A stretch of 64,000 nt of DNA from Bacteroidales bacterium (GTDB lineage Bacteria; Bacteroidota; Bacteroidia; Bacteroidales; Tenuifilaceae): assembly GCA_003818205.1 (NCBI GenBank), contig RPRQ01000021.1, forward strand, positions 1-64,000, in the 5' to 3' direction. Shown here one piece after another: positions 53,684 to 63,906 of the stretch. The notes under the pieces are model-generated. The model saw nothing but the letters and a program-made list of their open reading frames with translations, had not been told where the DNA came from and searched no databases. The position numbers were made by a program, and so were the translations under genes. Positions within the stretch are counted from its first letter, which is position 1. Each line of letters opens with the position of its first letter.

Positions 53684-55996
53684 TTATTCGTTTGTCAACG
53701 ACTCAATTGGATTTTTTGATGCGGTTCGCCAACTGCGCCATATTACGGTAATAAAAGATACTATTATGATTGCCGCACCTGCCATTATAAAAACCCACCA
53801 ATTAATTCTGATTCTGTAGGCAAAGTTCTGGAGCCACCTTGTCATTGAATAGAATACAATTGGCCATGTAATAATATTTGCAATAATAATTAGTCTCATA
53901 AAATCTTTATTTATTAATAGGAAGATTTTTGAAACCGACGAACCTAGTACTCTTCTGATTGCAATTTCTTTCGTTCTTTGTTCTGCTGTAAGAGCTAATA
54001 ATCCGAATAATCCGAGAATGGATATAATAATAGCAAGGAGTGCAGCATAACCAAAAACTTTAGCGGTTCGATGCTCATCTCGATATAATGCATTGTAATC
54101 CTCATCAAAGAAGAAATAATCTAACGGTCTATCGCTAATAATATTTTTCCATGATTTTTCAATCTTTCTGATCGTTGAGGGTATATTTTCCGCTGAAATA
54201 CGAATTGATAAATAGTTCCCTGTTGTTGGAAGAACTGCCAAAACACAAGGAACAATGCTATCGCGTAACGATTTTGTATGATAATTTTCAACAACTCCAA
54301 TGATTGTTCCTTTTCCGATAATATCAAATTTTTTGCCAATAGGATCCTTTAAACCTGTAATCCTAAGTGCTGCTTGATTAAGGATATAACCAGTATCAAA
54401 CTTGCTCATCGTAAAACCGTTCCCTTGAACCAACTTTAGATCAAATGTGTTTACGAAATTTGCATCTACAGGAATCCACCTAATAGTATTATCCCAATCT
54501 CCTTCCAGTAATCCTTCCCACCATACATTCTGGTTATAATCGTTTCCACTTAACAAAAAATCATTGAACGACAGCTGCTTAATTTCTGGATACTTTAGCA
54601 ATTCTGCTTTTAAGGTTTCATATCTCTCATCAATATTCTCTCCTATCGTAAGATTTAATATATGCTCCTTGGTAAACCCTAACTTTGTATTACTTAAATA
54701 GCTCATTTGTTGAGAAGTGATAATTGTAAAAATTAAAAAGAAAGTTGAAAAAGAGAATTGAATAACGAGCAATCCCTTTTTAAGCGATGCCCCTTTAAGT
54801 ATTCTTTTATTTACCCCTTTAATTATATTAATAGGATTTAACGAGGATAAATATAAAGCAGGATAACTTCCAGCAAGAATAACCGTTAGAGAAATAATCC
54901 CTACCAAACTAAATATAATGCTCCATCCATTTAGCTGGCTAATTTGTATCTGTTTCCCAAGTAGGTTGTTTACATACGGCAAAAGGTTTACCACTAAAAC
55001 TAATGCTAAATCTATTGCTACAATAATAAACATAACGGTTTCGCACATAAACTGAACTATCAGGTTCTGTTTTGTTGCTCCAAATACTTTTCGTACACCT
55101 ACCTCTTTTGTCCTTTTTGCATATTGAGCCGTTACAAGGTTAGTATAGTTAATACAGGCCATTATCAAAACAATAAATGCAATAATCGAGTACAGGTAGA
55201 TGTTTGCTATAAAACCGTTTTGTCCTACTTCGCCTCGTATATGCGAGTATAGATGAATATCTGTTAACCGTTGAATAAGAAAGGGGTTATTGGATTGCTT
55301 AGCGTTTTTTGTTAATACTTCGCCAATCTTACCTAATACAATCTTTGGAGAGGCTTTGTCTGCTAGTAAAAGGTATGTTAAATAATTATAACTTCCCCAG
55401 TAGTACTTCTCTTTCTGGGGAAACTGACCCACTATATCAAAATGGAAATGAGAATTATCGGGAACATCTTTAATAACACCAGAAACAACAAGTTCTAAAT
55501 TATTTTCACAATCTATTATTTTCCCGATGGGATCTTCGCTGCCAAAATATTTTTTTGCGGTAGTTTCTGTAATTACAATAGAATAGGGATCGTTAAGGGC
55601 TGTTTTTTGATCCCCCTTAACAAAGGAAAATGTGAATACTTCAAAAAACGAAGGATCTACCTTTATAAAGCGCTTTTCAAAGTATTGCTTATCACTATAC
55701 CTAAAATTCTGCCCAACATATCCAAAATCAATACGAACCGTTTTTAGTATCTCGGGGATTTCATTCTCACAGGCAGGACCTAATAATGCTGGTGATCCAA
55801 TATACCGGTCACTTACAATTCTATAAATATTATTCTTGTTCTCATGATACTGATCATAGCTAAGCTCATATTGAATAAATAGTGAAATAAAAATAAAGCA
55901 AACTATAGCAATTGCAAGGCCTGAAATATTCAGAATGGTGTATGATTTATGTCTGACAAGATTTCGAAATGCTGTTATTAAATAGTTTTTTAGCAT
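53684..55996 (-). CDS. MacB/FtsX-type ABC transporter permease (two-module)
   Basis: 770 residues. The N-terminal MLKNYLITAFRNLVRHKSYTILNISGLAIA segment and first helix are followed by a MacB_PCD periplasmic domain. An FtsX core comes next (about 275-430, with RTKEVGVRKVFGATKQNLI), then a second periplasmic domain and a second FtsX core (about 645-765, TKEIAIRRVLGSSVSKIF), ending WRSWRTASKNPIESL. It is the last of three similar permeases on the minus strand. No ATPase gene is in the window. Such permeases act in efflux or envelope stress responses; the substrate is unknown. Confidence 0.9.
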   Translation of the reverse strand: MLKNYLITAFRNLVRHKSYTILNISGLAIAIVCFIFISLFIQYELSYDQYHENKNNIYRIVSDRYIGSPALLGPACENEIPEILKTVRIDFGYVGQNFRYSDKQYFEKRFIKVDPSFFEVFTFSFVKGDQKTALNDPYSIVITETTAKKYFGSEDPIGKIIDCENNLELVVSGVIKDVPDNSHFHFDIVGQFPQKEKYYWGSYNYLTYLLLADKASPKIVLGKIGEVLTKNAKQSNNPFLIQRLTDIHLYSHIRGEVGQNGFIANIYLYSIIAFIVLIMACINYTNLVTAQYAKRTKEVGVRKVFGATKQNLIVQFMCETVMFIIVAIDLALVLVVNLLPYVNNLLGKQIQISQLNGWSIIFSLVGIISLTVILAGSYPALYLSSLNPINIIKGVNKRILKGASLKKGLLVIQFSFSTFFLIFTIITSQQMSYLSNTKLGFTKEHILNLTIGENIDERYETLKAELLKYPEIKQLSFNDFLLSGNDYNQNVWWEGLLEGDWDNTIRWIPVDANFVNTFDLKLVQGNGFTMSKFDTGYILNQAALRITGLKDPIGKKFDIIGKGTIIGVVENYHTKSLRDSIVPCVLAVLPTTGNYLSIRISAENIPSTIRKIEKSWKNIISDRPLDYFFFDEDYNALYRDEHRTAKVFGYAALLAIIISILGLFGLLALTAEQRTKEIAIRRVLGSSVSKIFLLINKDFMRLIIIANIITWPIVFYSMTRWLQNFAYRIRINWWVFIMAGAAIIIVSFITVIWRSWRTASKNPIESLTNE

Positions 55997-56118
55997 ATAG
56001 ATAACTATTAGGAATAGTTTTTACTCAAATCTCAACGCCCACCATCCCGATCGCTTTTTCTGCGTTTTTTCGTTTCTCAAAACCTACGAAATATGCATTG
56101 GGATGTCAGCTCTCCTCA

Positions 56119-58437
56119 CTACTCGTTTCGGAGTGACTCCACCGGATTCCGTGATGCTGCACGCCAGCTCTGCCAGCTAACCGTTACAAGTGCAAAAATC
56201 AGTGCAATAAATCCTGATGCTATGAAAACCCACCAGATGATTGATGTTTTGTAGGGGAAATTTTGAAGCCACTTCATAGAAATATAATATGCGACAGGGC
56301 ATGCTACAACAAAAGCAATTAAAACCCATTTCATTAAATCGAAATTTAGCATTTTTACAATCCCGCCTACTGTTGCACCGTTAACTTTACGTATACCAAT
56401 CTCCTTAATCCGTTGCTGAATATAGAATGTGGCCATTGCTAGAATACCCATTACTGAAATTATAATGGCTAAAACAGTTAAATATCCGATGATTGTTGCT
56501 GTTTGCTCCTCCTTGGCGTACCATTTGTGGATTGTTTCATCAACATAATCATAATCCATGGGTAAACCCTTGGTAAAATCGCTATGAATCTTTTTAATCT
56601 TACTAATTGTATTTTGCTGATTAGTTCCATCAATCTTAATGAATACAGACCATGCGAATTCATCTTTTTGAAGGGTTAAAACCATTGCAGGTCCAATTTT
56701 TTGGCGCAGGTCTCTAAAATAAAAATTATTAACTACCCCATAAATAGGTGTTTCACGCCCTCCGTTAGTGTACGATTTAGGCAAATCGCTTAATCCTAAC
56801 GCCTTAACTGCCGCTTCATTAATGCAGACTGCATCTTTTGAGTAAGCTGTTCCTGTTGGTGTGATGATTAATCCAAACATATCCAAAAACGCTGAGTCAA
56901 CCTTGAAAATTTGAAAACTCATGGGCTTCCCGTTATAATCAAATGAGTTATTATTTCCTCCATCTATTGGGCTGCCGGCAGTATACCCAATATTAACAAC
57001 GCCTGAAATTTTCTTTACCTCATCTCTGAATGCGTCTCTTTGGTTTGATTCAAGGACATTCCCAAAGTATATTATATTCTCCTTCTTAAAACCAATATCA
57101 TAGTTTCTCATATAATTAGTCTGCTTTACAATAATCCAAGTGCAGATTATTAAAATAATTGCCGTACAGTACTGAAATGAAATTAAGACTTTACCAAAAA
57201 CACTTTTCGATTTCGCCCTAAAGGAGCCCTTAATGATATCAATGGCTTTATATCGGGTAATAACAAATGAGGGAATTAATCCCGATATAATACCAATTAG
57301 TACTATCCCCCCTAAATATATTAATGTCGTTCCCAGATCAAATCTTTGACTTAAATTTATATGTGTATTAAGCAAACTATTAAATACTGGTTCTACAAGT
57401 TTTGAAAGTAGTAGTGCTATATTAAAGGCAATTAAACAGATAAAAATTGATTCGCTGATAAACTGTAAAATCAATCTTCCCTTTGAGCTTCCATGCAATT
57501 TTTTAATAGCAACTTCCCGACTCCGTAAACTCGACAAGGCAATGGAAAGGTTTATATAGTTTATTATGGCAAGGACTAAGATTAGAATGGCGATTGCTGA
57601 GAAAATAATGATAAACTGTTTGCTATTCCCTTTCGAGCCCGATGCCTTAATCCCGCCAAAATAAATATCCGTTAATGGTTCAAAAACAACTGCCTTGGCA
57701 AATCCACCCCTATACATCCAAAAATTCTTTTTAAAATTCTCTAGAATCTCCGATTCTTTAGATTTAATATTTGTATTAGGTTTTGTAAGAAAGTATAATG
57801 CGAATGAATTATTTGAATCAGTTGTTAAAAGCGCTGGCCAATGCCAAAAATCAGCAAGAGAAGTAAAAGGGAGAAAAGCATCACACGATTCAATATGCGT
57901 GTTTTCAGGAATATCTTCAATTATTCCTGTTACAACGAATTTGAACTGTGAATTTATTTCAATTACTCGTCCAATGGGAGAAGTGTTACCAAACAGCCTA
58001 TTTGCAAAGGATTTCGTTAGTACAATTGAATTCTTTGTTTTAAAGACCTCCTGAGGATTACCTTCACAAAAAGGGAATGAGAACATTGTAAAAAAGGAGG
58101 AGTCAACCAGATGGTAGTTGAAACTTAACTTTTGTTGATTTATATCAACTATTATTCCATCGCTCTTGTATAATCGAGTATAAGTTTCAATTTCTGGATA
58201 ATTCCCCATTAAACGTCTACCAATTGGGGGTGCAAAACTTGAGGATTCACCTGTTGATAATCTATATATCCTATCCTTTTTAACGTGAAAATCATCAACC
58301 GAAAGCTCCTGCTGAATGTATACGCTAAGCAGAATTACGAACATAAGGGAGATTGAGAAACCCATTATCGTAATTGTGCTGTACATCTTATTCCGTAGAA
58401 GTTGTTTGAGGAATATTTTAAGGTTTGAATAAAACAT
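56119..58437 (-). CDS. MacB/FtsX-type ABC transporter permease (two-module)
   Basis: 772 residues with the same duplicated layout as its neighbours. The first helix is at about 17-40. The MacB_PCD domain follows, then the first FtsX core (SLRSREVAIKKLHGSSKGRLI) and the second (QQRIKEIGIRKVNGATVGGIV), ending SWQSWRAASRNPVESLRNE. It lies 59 bp after the first permease and 122 bp before the third, consistent with one transcript. The three proteins are diverged paralogues, probably from old tandem duplication. Confidence 0.9.
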   Translation of the reverse strand: MFYSNLKIFLKQLLRNKMYSTITIMGFSISLMFVILLSVYIQQELSVDDFHVKKDRIYRLSTGESSSFAPPIGRRLMGNYPEIETYTRLYKSDGIIVDINQQKLSFNYHLVDSSFFTMFSFPFCEGNPQEVFKTKNSIVLTKSFANRLFGNTSPIGRVIEINSQFKFVVTGIIEDIPENTHIESCDAFLPFTSLADFWHWPALLTTDSNNSFALYFLTKPNTNIKSKESEILENFKKNFWMYRGGFAKAVVFEPLTDIYFGGIKASGSKGNSKQFIIIFSAIAILILVLAIINYINLSIALSSLRSREVAIKKLHGSSKGRLILQFISESIFICLIAFNIALLLSKLVEPVFNSLLNTHINLSQRFDLGTTLIYLGGIVLIGIISGLIPSFVITRYKAIDIIKGSFRAKSKSVFGKVLISFQYCTAIILIICTWIIVKQTNYMRNYDIGFKKENIIYFGNVLESNQRDAFRDEVKKISGVVNIGYTAGSPIDGGNNNSFDYNGKPMSFQIFKVDSAFLDMFGLIITPTGTAYSKDAVCINEAAVKALGLSDLPKSYTNGGRETPIYGVVNNFYFRDLRQKIGPAMVLTLQKDEFAWSVFIKIDGTNQQNTISKIKKIHSDFTKGLPMDYDYVDETIHKWYAKEEQTATIIGYLTVLAIIISVMGILAMATFYIQQRIKEIGIRKVNGATVGGIVKMLNFDLMKWVLIAFVVACPVAYYISMKWLQNFPYKTSIIWWVFIASGFIALIFALVTVSWQSWRAASRNPVESLRNE

Positions 58438-58496
58438 AATGATTTTATTTAACTTTTAAATAACTAATTAATCTGTTCGTTTTTCTTTTTTTGCTG

Positions 58497-60824
58497 CTAG
58501 TAACATCTCAACGATTCAGTGGGATTAGCCACAGCTGCCCTCCAAGTCTGCCAACCTACTGTTATTAGCATAAGCAATAGCCCTATTCCACCTCCCATTA
58601 AGAAGAAAGGGAAACCCAAATGAAATAAGGAGGGAAATACTGAGAGATATCCTTTGAACATCATCATTGACAAAGGAGTAGCTAGACTAATGGCTATTAA
58701 CACCTGAATGATAAGTCCTTTAGAGAGTCTAAGCATAATGGTTAAAATCGGCGCACCAAATACTTTTCTTATTCCCACCTCCCTGCGGTGTCGCTGCGCA
58801 ATGAATAGAGACAGCCCAAATAATCCGACAAGCGATGTTATGATGGTTAGAATAAAGAAAAGGCTCATTAGTTTTCCTGTAGATATGTATGACTTTGCCT
58901 CTTTACCATTTAAAAGGATATCTTGGTGGTAATTAATATCAAAGGGAATCTCTGGGTTAAAGGATTTTAAAGTTTTAGCGATGAACTGATGTGTTACCTC
59001 ACGGTTAGAGGGATTAATTCTAATGGTTAGCCAATCTGATAATGCTTCATCTGCTCGAATAAGCATAGGAATGTCGTCAAAAATTGGAGGAATGGCTCTG
59101 TATGAATCTATTATGCCTATGATTTTATACTGTTTATCCCGTATCATCACCTCTTTGCCAATGGGATTATCGTGTCCAAGTATATTGGCTGCAAGCATAT
59201 TAATTACAACCCCCTGCTCTAGCTCCGATGGAAATTGGCTTGAAAAAAAATGCCCATTAATCATGCTTATCCCAAAAACCTTTAAATAATCTTGCCCAAA
59301 GCGACATAGGTTTGCCATCGTATTATTCTCCTTGTCTTTCCATTCTGAGGTTACATTCACCCCCATCTCGGGCAAAGTCGAACCCCAAGACACAGCCTCA
59401 ATGGAGGGGTTTTTCAGGAGTTCATCCTTCACTTTTTTCAGATCGCCCCAAGGGAATCCTGTTATACAGATTACATTATCGGAATTATACCGTTTGAAGC
59501 TATCGCTGCCCAAAAAATAACCGTGAGCTGTAATAGCCATCATAAACTGAATAAAGACAATGGCAAGAAAGAATTGAAATGTTGTAAGTATCCGCCTGGA
59601 ATAACCCTTACCCCCAAGAGAATTTGCCACTGGTTTCATAAGAGTAACTGGTTTTAAGAAAGAGTAGCGCAACGCTGGATATATACCTGAAAGAATTATT
59701 GTCCCAAAAAGAATTAGCATCATTAAAAGAATTGAATCAACACTTGGTTCGATGCTTATTTTAGTGTTCATAAGAGAATTAAACCAAGGTAAAGCAAGCT
59801 TAATTATGATAAGAGCTAAGTTAAACGCAACTAAAGTGGACAAAAGAGTATCAGTAAAAAACTGGAGAAAAATATGCTTCTGCTTTGCTCCATTCACTTT
59901 TCGAATACCTATCTCCTTATTACGGGTCGAAAATAGGATATTGGTGAGGTTTATGTAGTTTAAACTTGTAATTATCAGCACAAAGAAACCGCCAATTAGG
60001 AAGGCAATCATTTTAGACTTATTGTTCGACCAGGTTCCTCGCATGTGAATCTCCTTTAATGGGATGAGGAATGAACCTACATTATCAATCTCAACAGGAA
60101 TTTTAAAAGAAGCATCTATTTTCTTGTTTAACTCAATATAATTAGCACCATTGCGAAGAAGAAGATATGTTGTAAAGGAAGCACCATAAAACTCTTCGGG
60201 TTTTAACCAATTGATCCACTTGTAATTATTAAACGGCATAATAAAATCTACCGTTAAATGTGTATTAGAAGGAAGATCTTTATATACCCCAGTGACAACA
60301 TAATCAATCTTTTGACCCTGCAAGTTTAGGGTCATATTATTACCCAACGGGTTTTTATCTCCAAAATATCGATGCGCTACCTTCTCAGATATAACCAAAG
60401 TGCTCAACTCATTTGATGGACCACCTAAAACGAATGGAAAGGAGAGGATGTTGAAAAAATTGGAGTCGACCGCATAACCATTCTCCTCATAGAATATATT
60501 TTCACCTACTCTTACAAGCAAGTTTCCTAACCCCAATGCACGAGTATACTCCTCCACTTCAGGAAACATCTTTTTAAAGGTTGGACCCTCGGGTCCGAAA
60601 CAATTTGGAATCCATTGAATTGCTGCAAAGTCGCCTCTTGTATATACTTGACAAATCCTATCCGCTTTCTCATGACACTTCTCATATGAAAGCTCGTGAT
60701 GGGCGAATAGAATAGCCAGCACAGCAGAAGCCAAACCGATAGTAAGTCCCCCAATATTGATAATTGATACCACCCTATTCTTGAGAAGGCTCCTCCAAGC
60801 GGTGAGAATGTAGTTTATAAACAT
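58497..60824 (-). CDS. MacB/FtsX-type ABC transporter permease (two-module), first of three
   Basis: 775 residues from the ATG at 60824; the frame extends to a TTG eight codons upstream, which I reject because the family starts MFINYILTAWRSLLKN. The layout is: first helix, MacB_PCD domain, FtsX core (STRNKEIGIRKVNGAKQKHIF), second periplasmic part, and second FtsX core (RHRREVGIRKVFGAPILTIM), ending WRAAVANPTESL. It is the first gene of the permease series and is preceded by a sigma-54-like promoter (60854-60870). The divergent response regulator is a sigma-54 activator and probably switches this operon on. Confidence 0.9.
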   Translation of the reverse strand: MFINYILTAWRSLLKNRVVSIINIGGLTIGLASAVLAILFAHHELSYEKCHEKADRICQVYTRGDFAAIQWIPNCFGPEGPTFKKMFPEVEEYTRALGLGNLLVRVGENIFYEENGYAVDSNFFNILSFPFVLGGPSNELSTLVISEKVAHRYFGDKNPLGNNMTLNLQGQKIDYVVTGVYKDLPSNTHLTVDFIMPFNNYKWINWLKPEEFYGASFTTYLLLRNGANYIELNKKIDASFKIPVEIDNVGSFLIPLKEIHMRGTWSNNKSKMIAFLIGGFFVLIITSLNYINLTNILFSTRNKEIGIRKVNGAKQKHIFLQFFTDTLLSTLVAFNLALIIIKLALPWFNSLMNTKISIEPSVDSILLMMLILFGTIILSGIYPALRYSFLKPVTLMKPVANSLGGKGYSRRILTTFQFFLAIVFIQFMMAITAHGYFLGSDSFKRYNSDNVICITGFPWGDLKKVKDELLKNPSIEAVSWGSTLPEMGVNVTSEWKDKENNTMANLCRFGQDYLKVFGISMINGHFFSSQFPSELEQGVVINMLAANILGHDNPIGKEVMIRDKQYKIIGIIDSYRAIPPIFDDIPMLIRADEALSDWLTIRINPSNREVTHQFIAKTLKSFNPEIPFDINYHQDILLNGKEAKSYISTGKLMSLFFILTIITSLVGLFGLSLFIAQRHRREVGIRKVFGAPILTIMLRLSKGLIIQVLIAISLATPLSMMMFKGYLSVFPSLFHLGFPFFLMGGGIGLLLMLITVGWQTWRAAVANPTESLRCY

Positions 60825-60853
60825 ATAAATTAATTTTATTGAATTCAACCTAA

Positions 60854-60870
60854 ATCAACTCACATGCCAA
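60854..60870 (-). promoter_or_regulatory. Sigma-54 (-24/-12) promoter of the permease operon
   Basis: The minus strand reads TTGGCATGTGAGTTGAT. The GG of the -24 element (60868-60867) and the G of the -12 element (60856) are 11 bases apart, exactly as in TGGCAC-N5-TTGCA. There are two differences from consensus: TGGCAT for TGGCAC, and TTGA for TTGC at -12. The start point would be near 60843, 19 bases before the permease ATG. The rpoN gene and an NtrC-type activator are both in the window. Confidence 0.6.
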
Positions 60871-61034
60871 CGAAGGTATAATACTATCATTCTGCGATTT
60901 AATCCCTATGAAGAAAGAATAACCTTGCAAACAATGTGATAGAATCATCCAGTCGTTGTACCAAAACGAGACAGATGATTTGGTATGTATTATCATTCTC
61001 AATATATTTGAAATTGGTTATCAAATAATTATTG

Positions 61035-62405
61035 ATGAACAATAAAGGAAAAATACTTATTGTCGATGACAATAAGAGCGTTCTGAACTCATTGAATCTG
61101 TTCCTCAAACATAAGGTTGATAGGGTGATAACTTGCAGTAATCCCAACCAAATTCTTAACCTACTTGAGACTGAAGATATTGATGTTGTTCTGCTTGATA
61201 TGAATTTCAGTGCTGGTGTAAATACAGGGAACGAAGGCATTTTTTGGCTTCGGGAGATTCATAAATACTACCCCAAAACGGTGGTTACGCTGATTACCGC
61301 TTATGGCGATATTGAACTCGCTGTAAATGCCATTAAAGAGGGAGCCAACGATTTTATTCTTAAACCTTGGGATAACCAAAAACTGCTTGCCACCTTACAG
61401 AATGGCGTTGAGCTGAGCCAATCACGCAAGGAGATTAACGACCTAAAGCAAAAAACTAAACAGCTAATAGATGATACAAACTATAGCTATCAGGATTTTA
61501 TTGGCAAATCGCCAAGCATGCTTGAGGTATTGAAAACCATCGAGAAGGTAGCACGAACCGATGCAAACGTATTAATCCTTGGGGGAAATGGCACAGGAAA
61601 AGAGCTGGTTGCACGACAACTGCATCAGCTTTCGAACCGTTCGGGAAAAATTTTCTTAGGTGTTGATTTGGGTTCACTAACCGAAACCCTTTTCGAGAGC
61701 GAACTATTTGGCCATGTTAAGGGAGCATTTACCGATGCTCGCGACGATCGTCAAGGGCGATTTCAAACTGCATCGGGTGGAACTCTGTTCCTCGATGAGA
61801 TTGGGAACATTTCGCCCACCATGCAATCAAAACTGCTTTCGGCCATTCAAAATAGGATGATTACTCCTCTCGGAACAAGCAAATCAGTGCCAGTTGATGC
61901 AAGACTAATTTGCGCTACAAATCAGAACCTCCAAGAATTGGTGAAGCAAGGACTTTTCCGTGAGGATCTTTTGTACCGCATTAACACTATCCAGATAAGC
62001 ATCCCTCCTCTTCGAGAGAGAGGTTCGGATATCGTATTATTAGCAAACTATTTCTTGAAGAAATTTACCGATAAATACGATAAACCGAAGCTAAAACTAA
62101 GCGACAAGGCACTTGAAACGCTCTTGAATTATCAATGGCCCGGCAATGTCCGTGAGCTATGCCACTCCATTGAACGTGCAGTAATTCTAGGCGAAAAGGA
62201 GTATCTGACCCCTTCGGATTTTATTTTAAGCGAGGATATTTCGAAGGAAGATATCCTTCAAAATCCAATTAGCCTCGATGAGGCAGAGAAAATCCTTATT
62301 AACAACTCCATTAAAAGGAATAAAGGCAATCTGTCGAGCGTTGCACGTGAATTGAATATTGGACGTCAAACGTTGTATCGGAAAATGGAAAAGTATGGAC
62401 TCTAG
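61035..62405 (+). CDS. Sigma-54-dependent response regulator (NtrC type)
   Basis: 456 residues from the ATG at 61035. The receiver domain is about 1-120, with the phosphorylation site Asp55 in VVLLDMNFS. The AAA+ domain (about 155-380) has Walker A GGNGTGKE, the sigma-54 contact loop GAFTDA (GAFTGA in classic members), Walker B GTLFLDEIG and the arginine-finger region LREDLLYRINT-like FREDLLYRINT. A Fis-type helix-turn-helix ends the protein (NLSSVARELNIGRQTLYRKM). It opens promoters bound by RpoN, most likely the divergent permease promoter at 60854-60870. The histidine kinase follows after 145 bp. Confidence 0.95.
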   Translation: MNNKGKILIVDDNKSVLNSLNLFLKHKVDRVITCSNPNQILNLLETEDIDVVLLDMNFSAGVNTGNEGIFWLREIHKYYPKTVVTLITAYGDIELAVNAIKEGANDFILKPWDNQKLLATLQNGVELSQSRKEINDLKQKTKQLIDDTNYSYQDFIGKSPSMLEVLKTIEKVARTDANVLILGGNGTGKELVARQLHQLSNRSGKIFLGVDLGSLTETLFESELFGHVKGAFTDARDDRQGRFQTASGGTLFLDEIGNISPTMQSKLLSAIQNRMITPLGTSKSVPVDARLICATNQNLQELVKQGLFREDLLYRINTIQISIPPLRERGSDIVLLANYFLKKFTDKYDKPKLKLSDKALETLLNYQWPGNVRELCHSIERAVILGEKEYLTPSDFILSEDISKEDILQNPISLDEAEKILINNSIKRNKGNLSSVARELNIGRQTLYRKMEKYGL

Positions 62406-62550
62406 TTGTGTTGCTGCTTTGCAGTAATGCTGTGTTTGTTTGTCGTATGCATTTTGGATTTTGATTACTTTTTCTCTGTGCCTTAGCGTCTCTGTGTTCG
62501 GCTTTTTTAGGATTTGTCTTTTGAATTTTGTCTTTTGAAATTTCTTACTT

Positions 62551-63906
62551 ATGCTTCTAAAAAAGTTTTACATCAACATCATTTTTAGAATTCTTGGGAT
62601 TCTGGCCAACTGCATTGTTATAGCAATATTTTTGGCGGCTAGACCTGATTGGTTAATAACAGCCAATCTGCTTTTCCTGCTGGGATTACAAGTATTATTA
62701 CTCCTACTGAAATTAAATAAGTTGAACAAAGATTTAGAGTCGTTCTTCTCTGCCATGCGAAGTAGCGATTCGAGTATTGTATTCTCGGGGATGAAGAAAA
62801 ACTCCCCTTTCAAAACACTCTATCAGCAGCTGGAGGAGATAAACAAAGATTTTCAGAAGCTAAAAATTGAAAATTATCGGCAAACCGAATATTTTAAGGT
62901 GCTTGTAGAACACGTAAATATTGGCTTAATCTCTTACAATGATAAGGATGAAATAACCCTTTACAATTGTGCCGCAAAAGAGCTATTGGGGAAACGATAT
63001 CTGCATAAAATTGAGGAGCTGGAGCAAATTCTACCCGGATTAACCCAAACAGTAAAAGAGATTGAACCATCGCACCAAAAGTTGATTACTATATACAATA
63101 AGAATGAAGTATCCCAACTTTCGGTGAGAGTAGCCATAGTAAAGTTCGAAATGAATTGGATAAAGCTAATTTCATTCCAGAATATCCGTAACGAGCTGGA
63201 TGAGAAGGAACTTGAAAGCTGGCAAAAACTTATCCGAGTTCTTACCCACGAGCTGATGAACTCTGCAGGGCCTATCAACTCAACCATTGCAACGATTAAA
63301 GAGTTCCTTGTTAATCCCGATGGTGAAACAAAAAAATTAGATTCTCTAACTAATCATATCATCGACGATACCATTGAAGGGTTAAAGATAATTGAGGAGC
63401 GAAGTAGCGGTATGATGGACTTTGTTAAGAAGTTTCGAAGTCTTACACTGCTGCCAAAACCTATTTTTAGCACTATCCCCGTTTTGGAACTCTTCAAATC
63501 CATCCAACGGCTGATGTCAAATCAGTTTAACAATCAAAAAATTGAAGTGGAAATTAAGGTTAGTCCATCATCATTAACTACAGTTGTTGACAAAGGAATG
63601 ATGGAGCAAATACTACTAAATCTAATTAGCAATGCTATAAATGCATTAAATGATTCCCCAGGTAAAAAAATTGTTCTAAGCGCCTCAACGGATGAAATCC
63701 AAAGAACCATTATACACGTTATCGACAATGGATGTGGCATCCCTGTTGATATTCAGGATAAGGTTTTTGTTCCATTCTTTACCACCCGAAAGGATGGCTC
63801 AGGTATTGGGCTAAGCCTATCGCGACAGCTGATTCGTCTGCAAGGTGGAACACTTACATTTAAATCAAAGGAGAATGAGGGGACGGTGTTTACAATTAAG
63901 TTATAG
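62551..63906 (+). CDS. Sensor histidine kinase (NtrB/NtrY-like)
   Basis: 451 residues. Two membrane helices (about 8-30 and 36-55) lie close together, with little periplasmic part, so it probably senses a membrane or cytoplasmic signal. A HAMP-like/PAS-type region follows (about 110-215: FKVLVEHVNIGLISYNDKDEI). The H-box is LIRVLTHELMNSAGPI with His233. The ATPase domain has the N box NLISNAINAL, G1 DNGCGIP, F box VPFFTTRKDGSGIGLSLSRQ and G2. Its partner is the response regulator just upstream. The signal is unknown. Confidence 0.94.
   Translation: MLLKKFYINIIFRILGILANCIVIAIFLAARPDWLITANLLFLLGLQVLLLLLKLNKLNKDLESFFSAMRSSDSSIVFSGMKKNSPFKTLYQQLEEINKDFQKLKIENYRQTEYFKVLVEHVNIGLISYNDKDEITLYNCAAKELLGKRYLHKIEELEQILPGLTQTVKEIEPSHQKLITIYNKNEVSQLSVRVAIVKFEMNWIKLISFQNIRNELDEKELESWQKLIRVLTHELMNSAGPINSTIATIKEFLVNPDGETKKLDSLTNHIIDDTIEGLKIIEERSSGMMDFVKKFRSLTLLPKPIFSTIPVLELFKSIQRLMSNQFNNQKIEVEIKVSPSSLTTVVDKGMMEQILLNLISNAINALNDSPGKKIVLSASTDEIQRTIIHVIDNGCGIPVDIQDKVFVPFFTTRKDGSGIGLSLSRQLIRLQGGTLTFKSKENEGTVFTIKL

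Noticed and set aside
61032-61034. TTG as start of the response regulator
   Set aside because: The next codon is ATG and gives the normal receiver N-terminus; only one residue differs.
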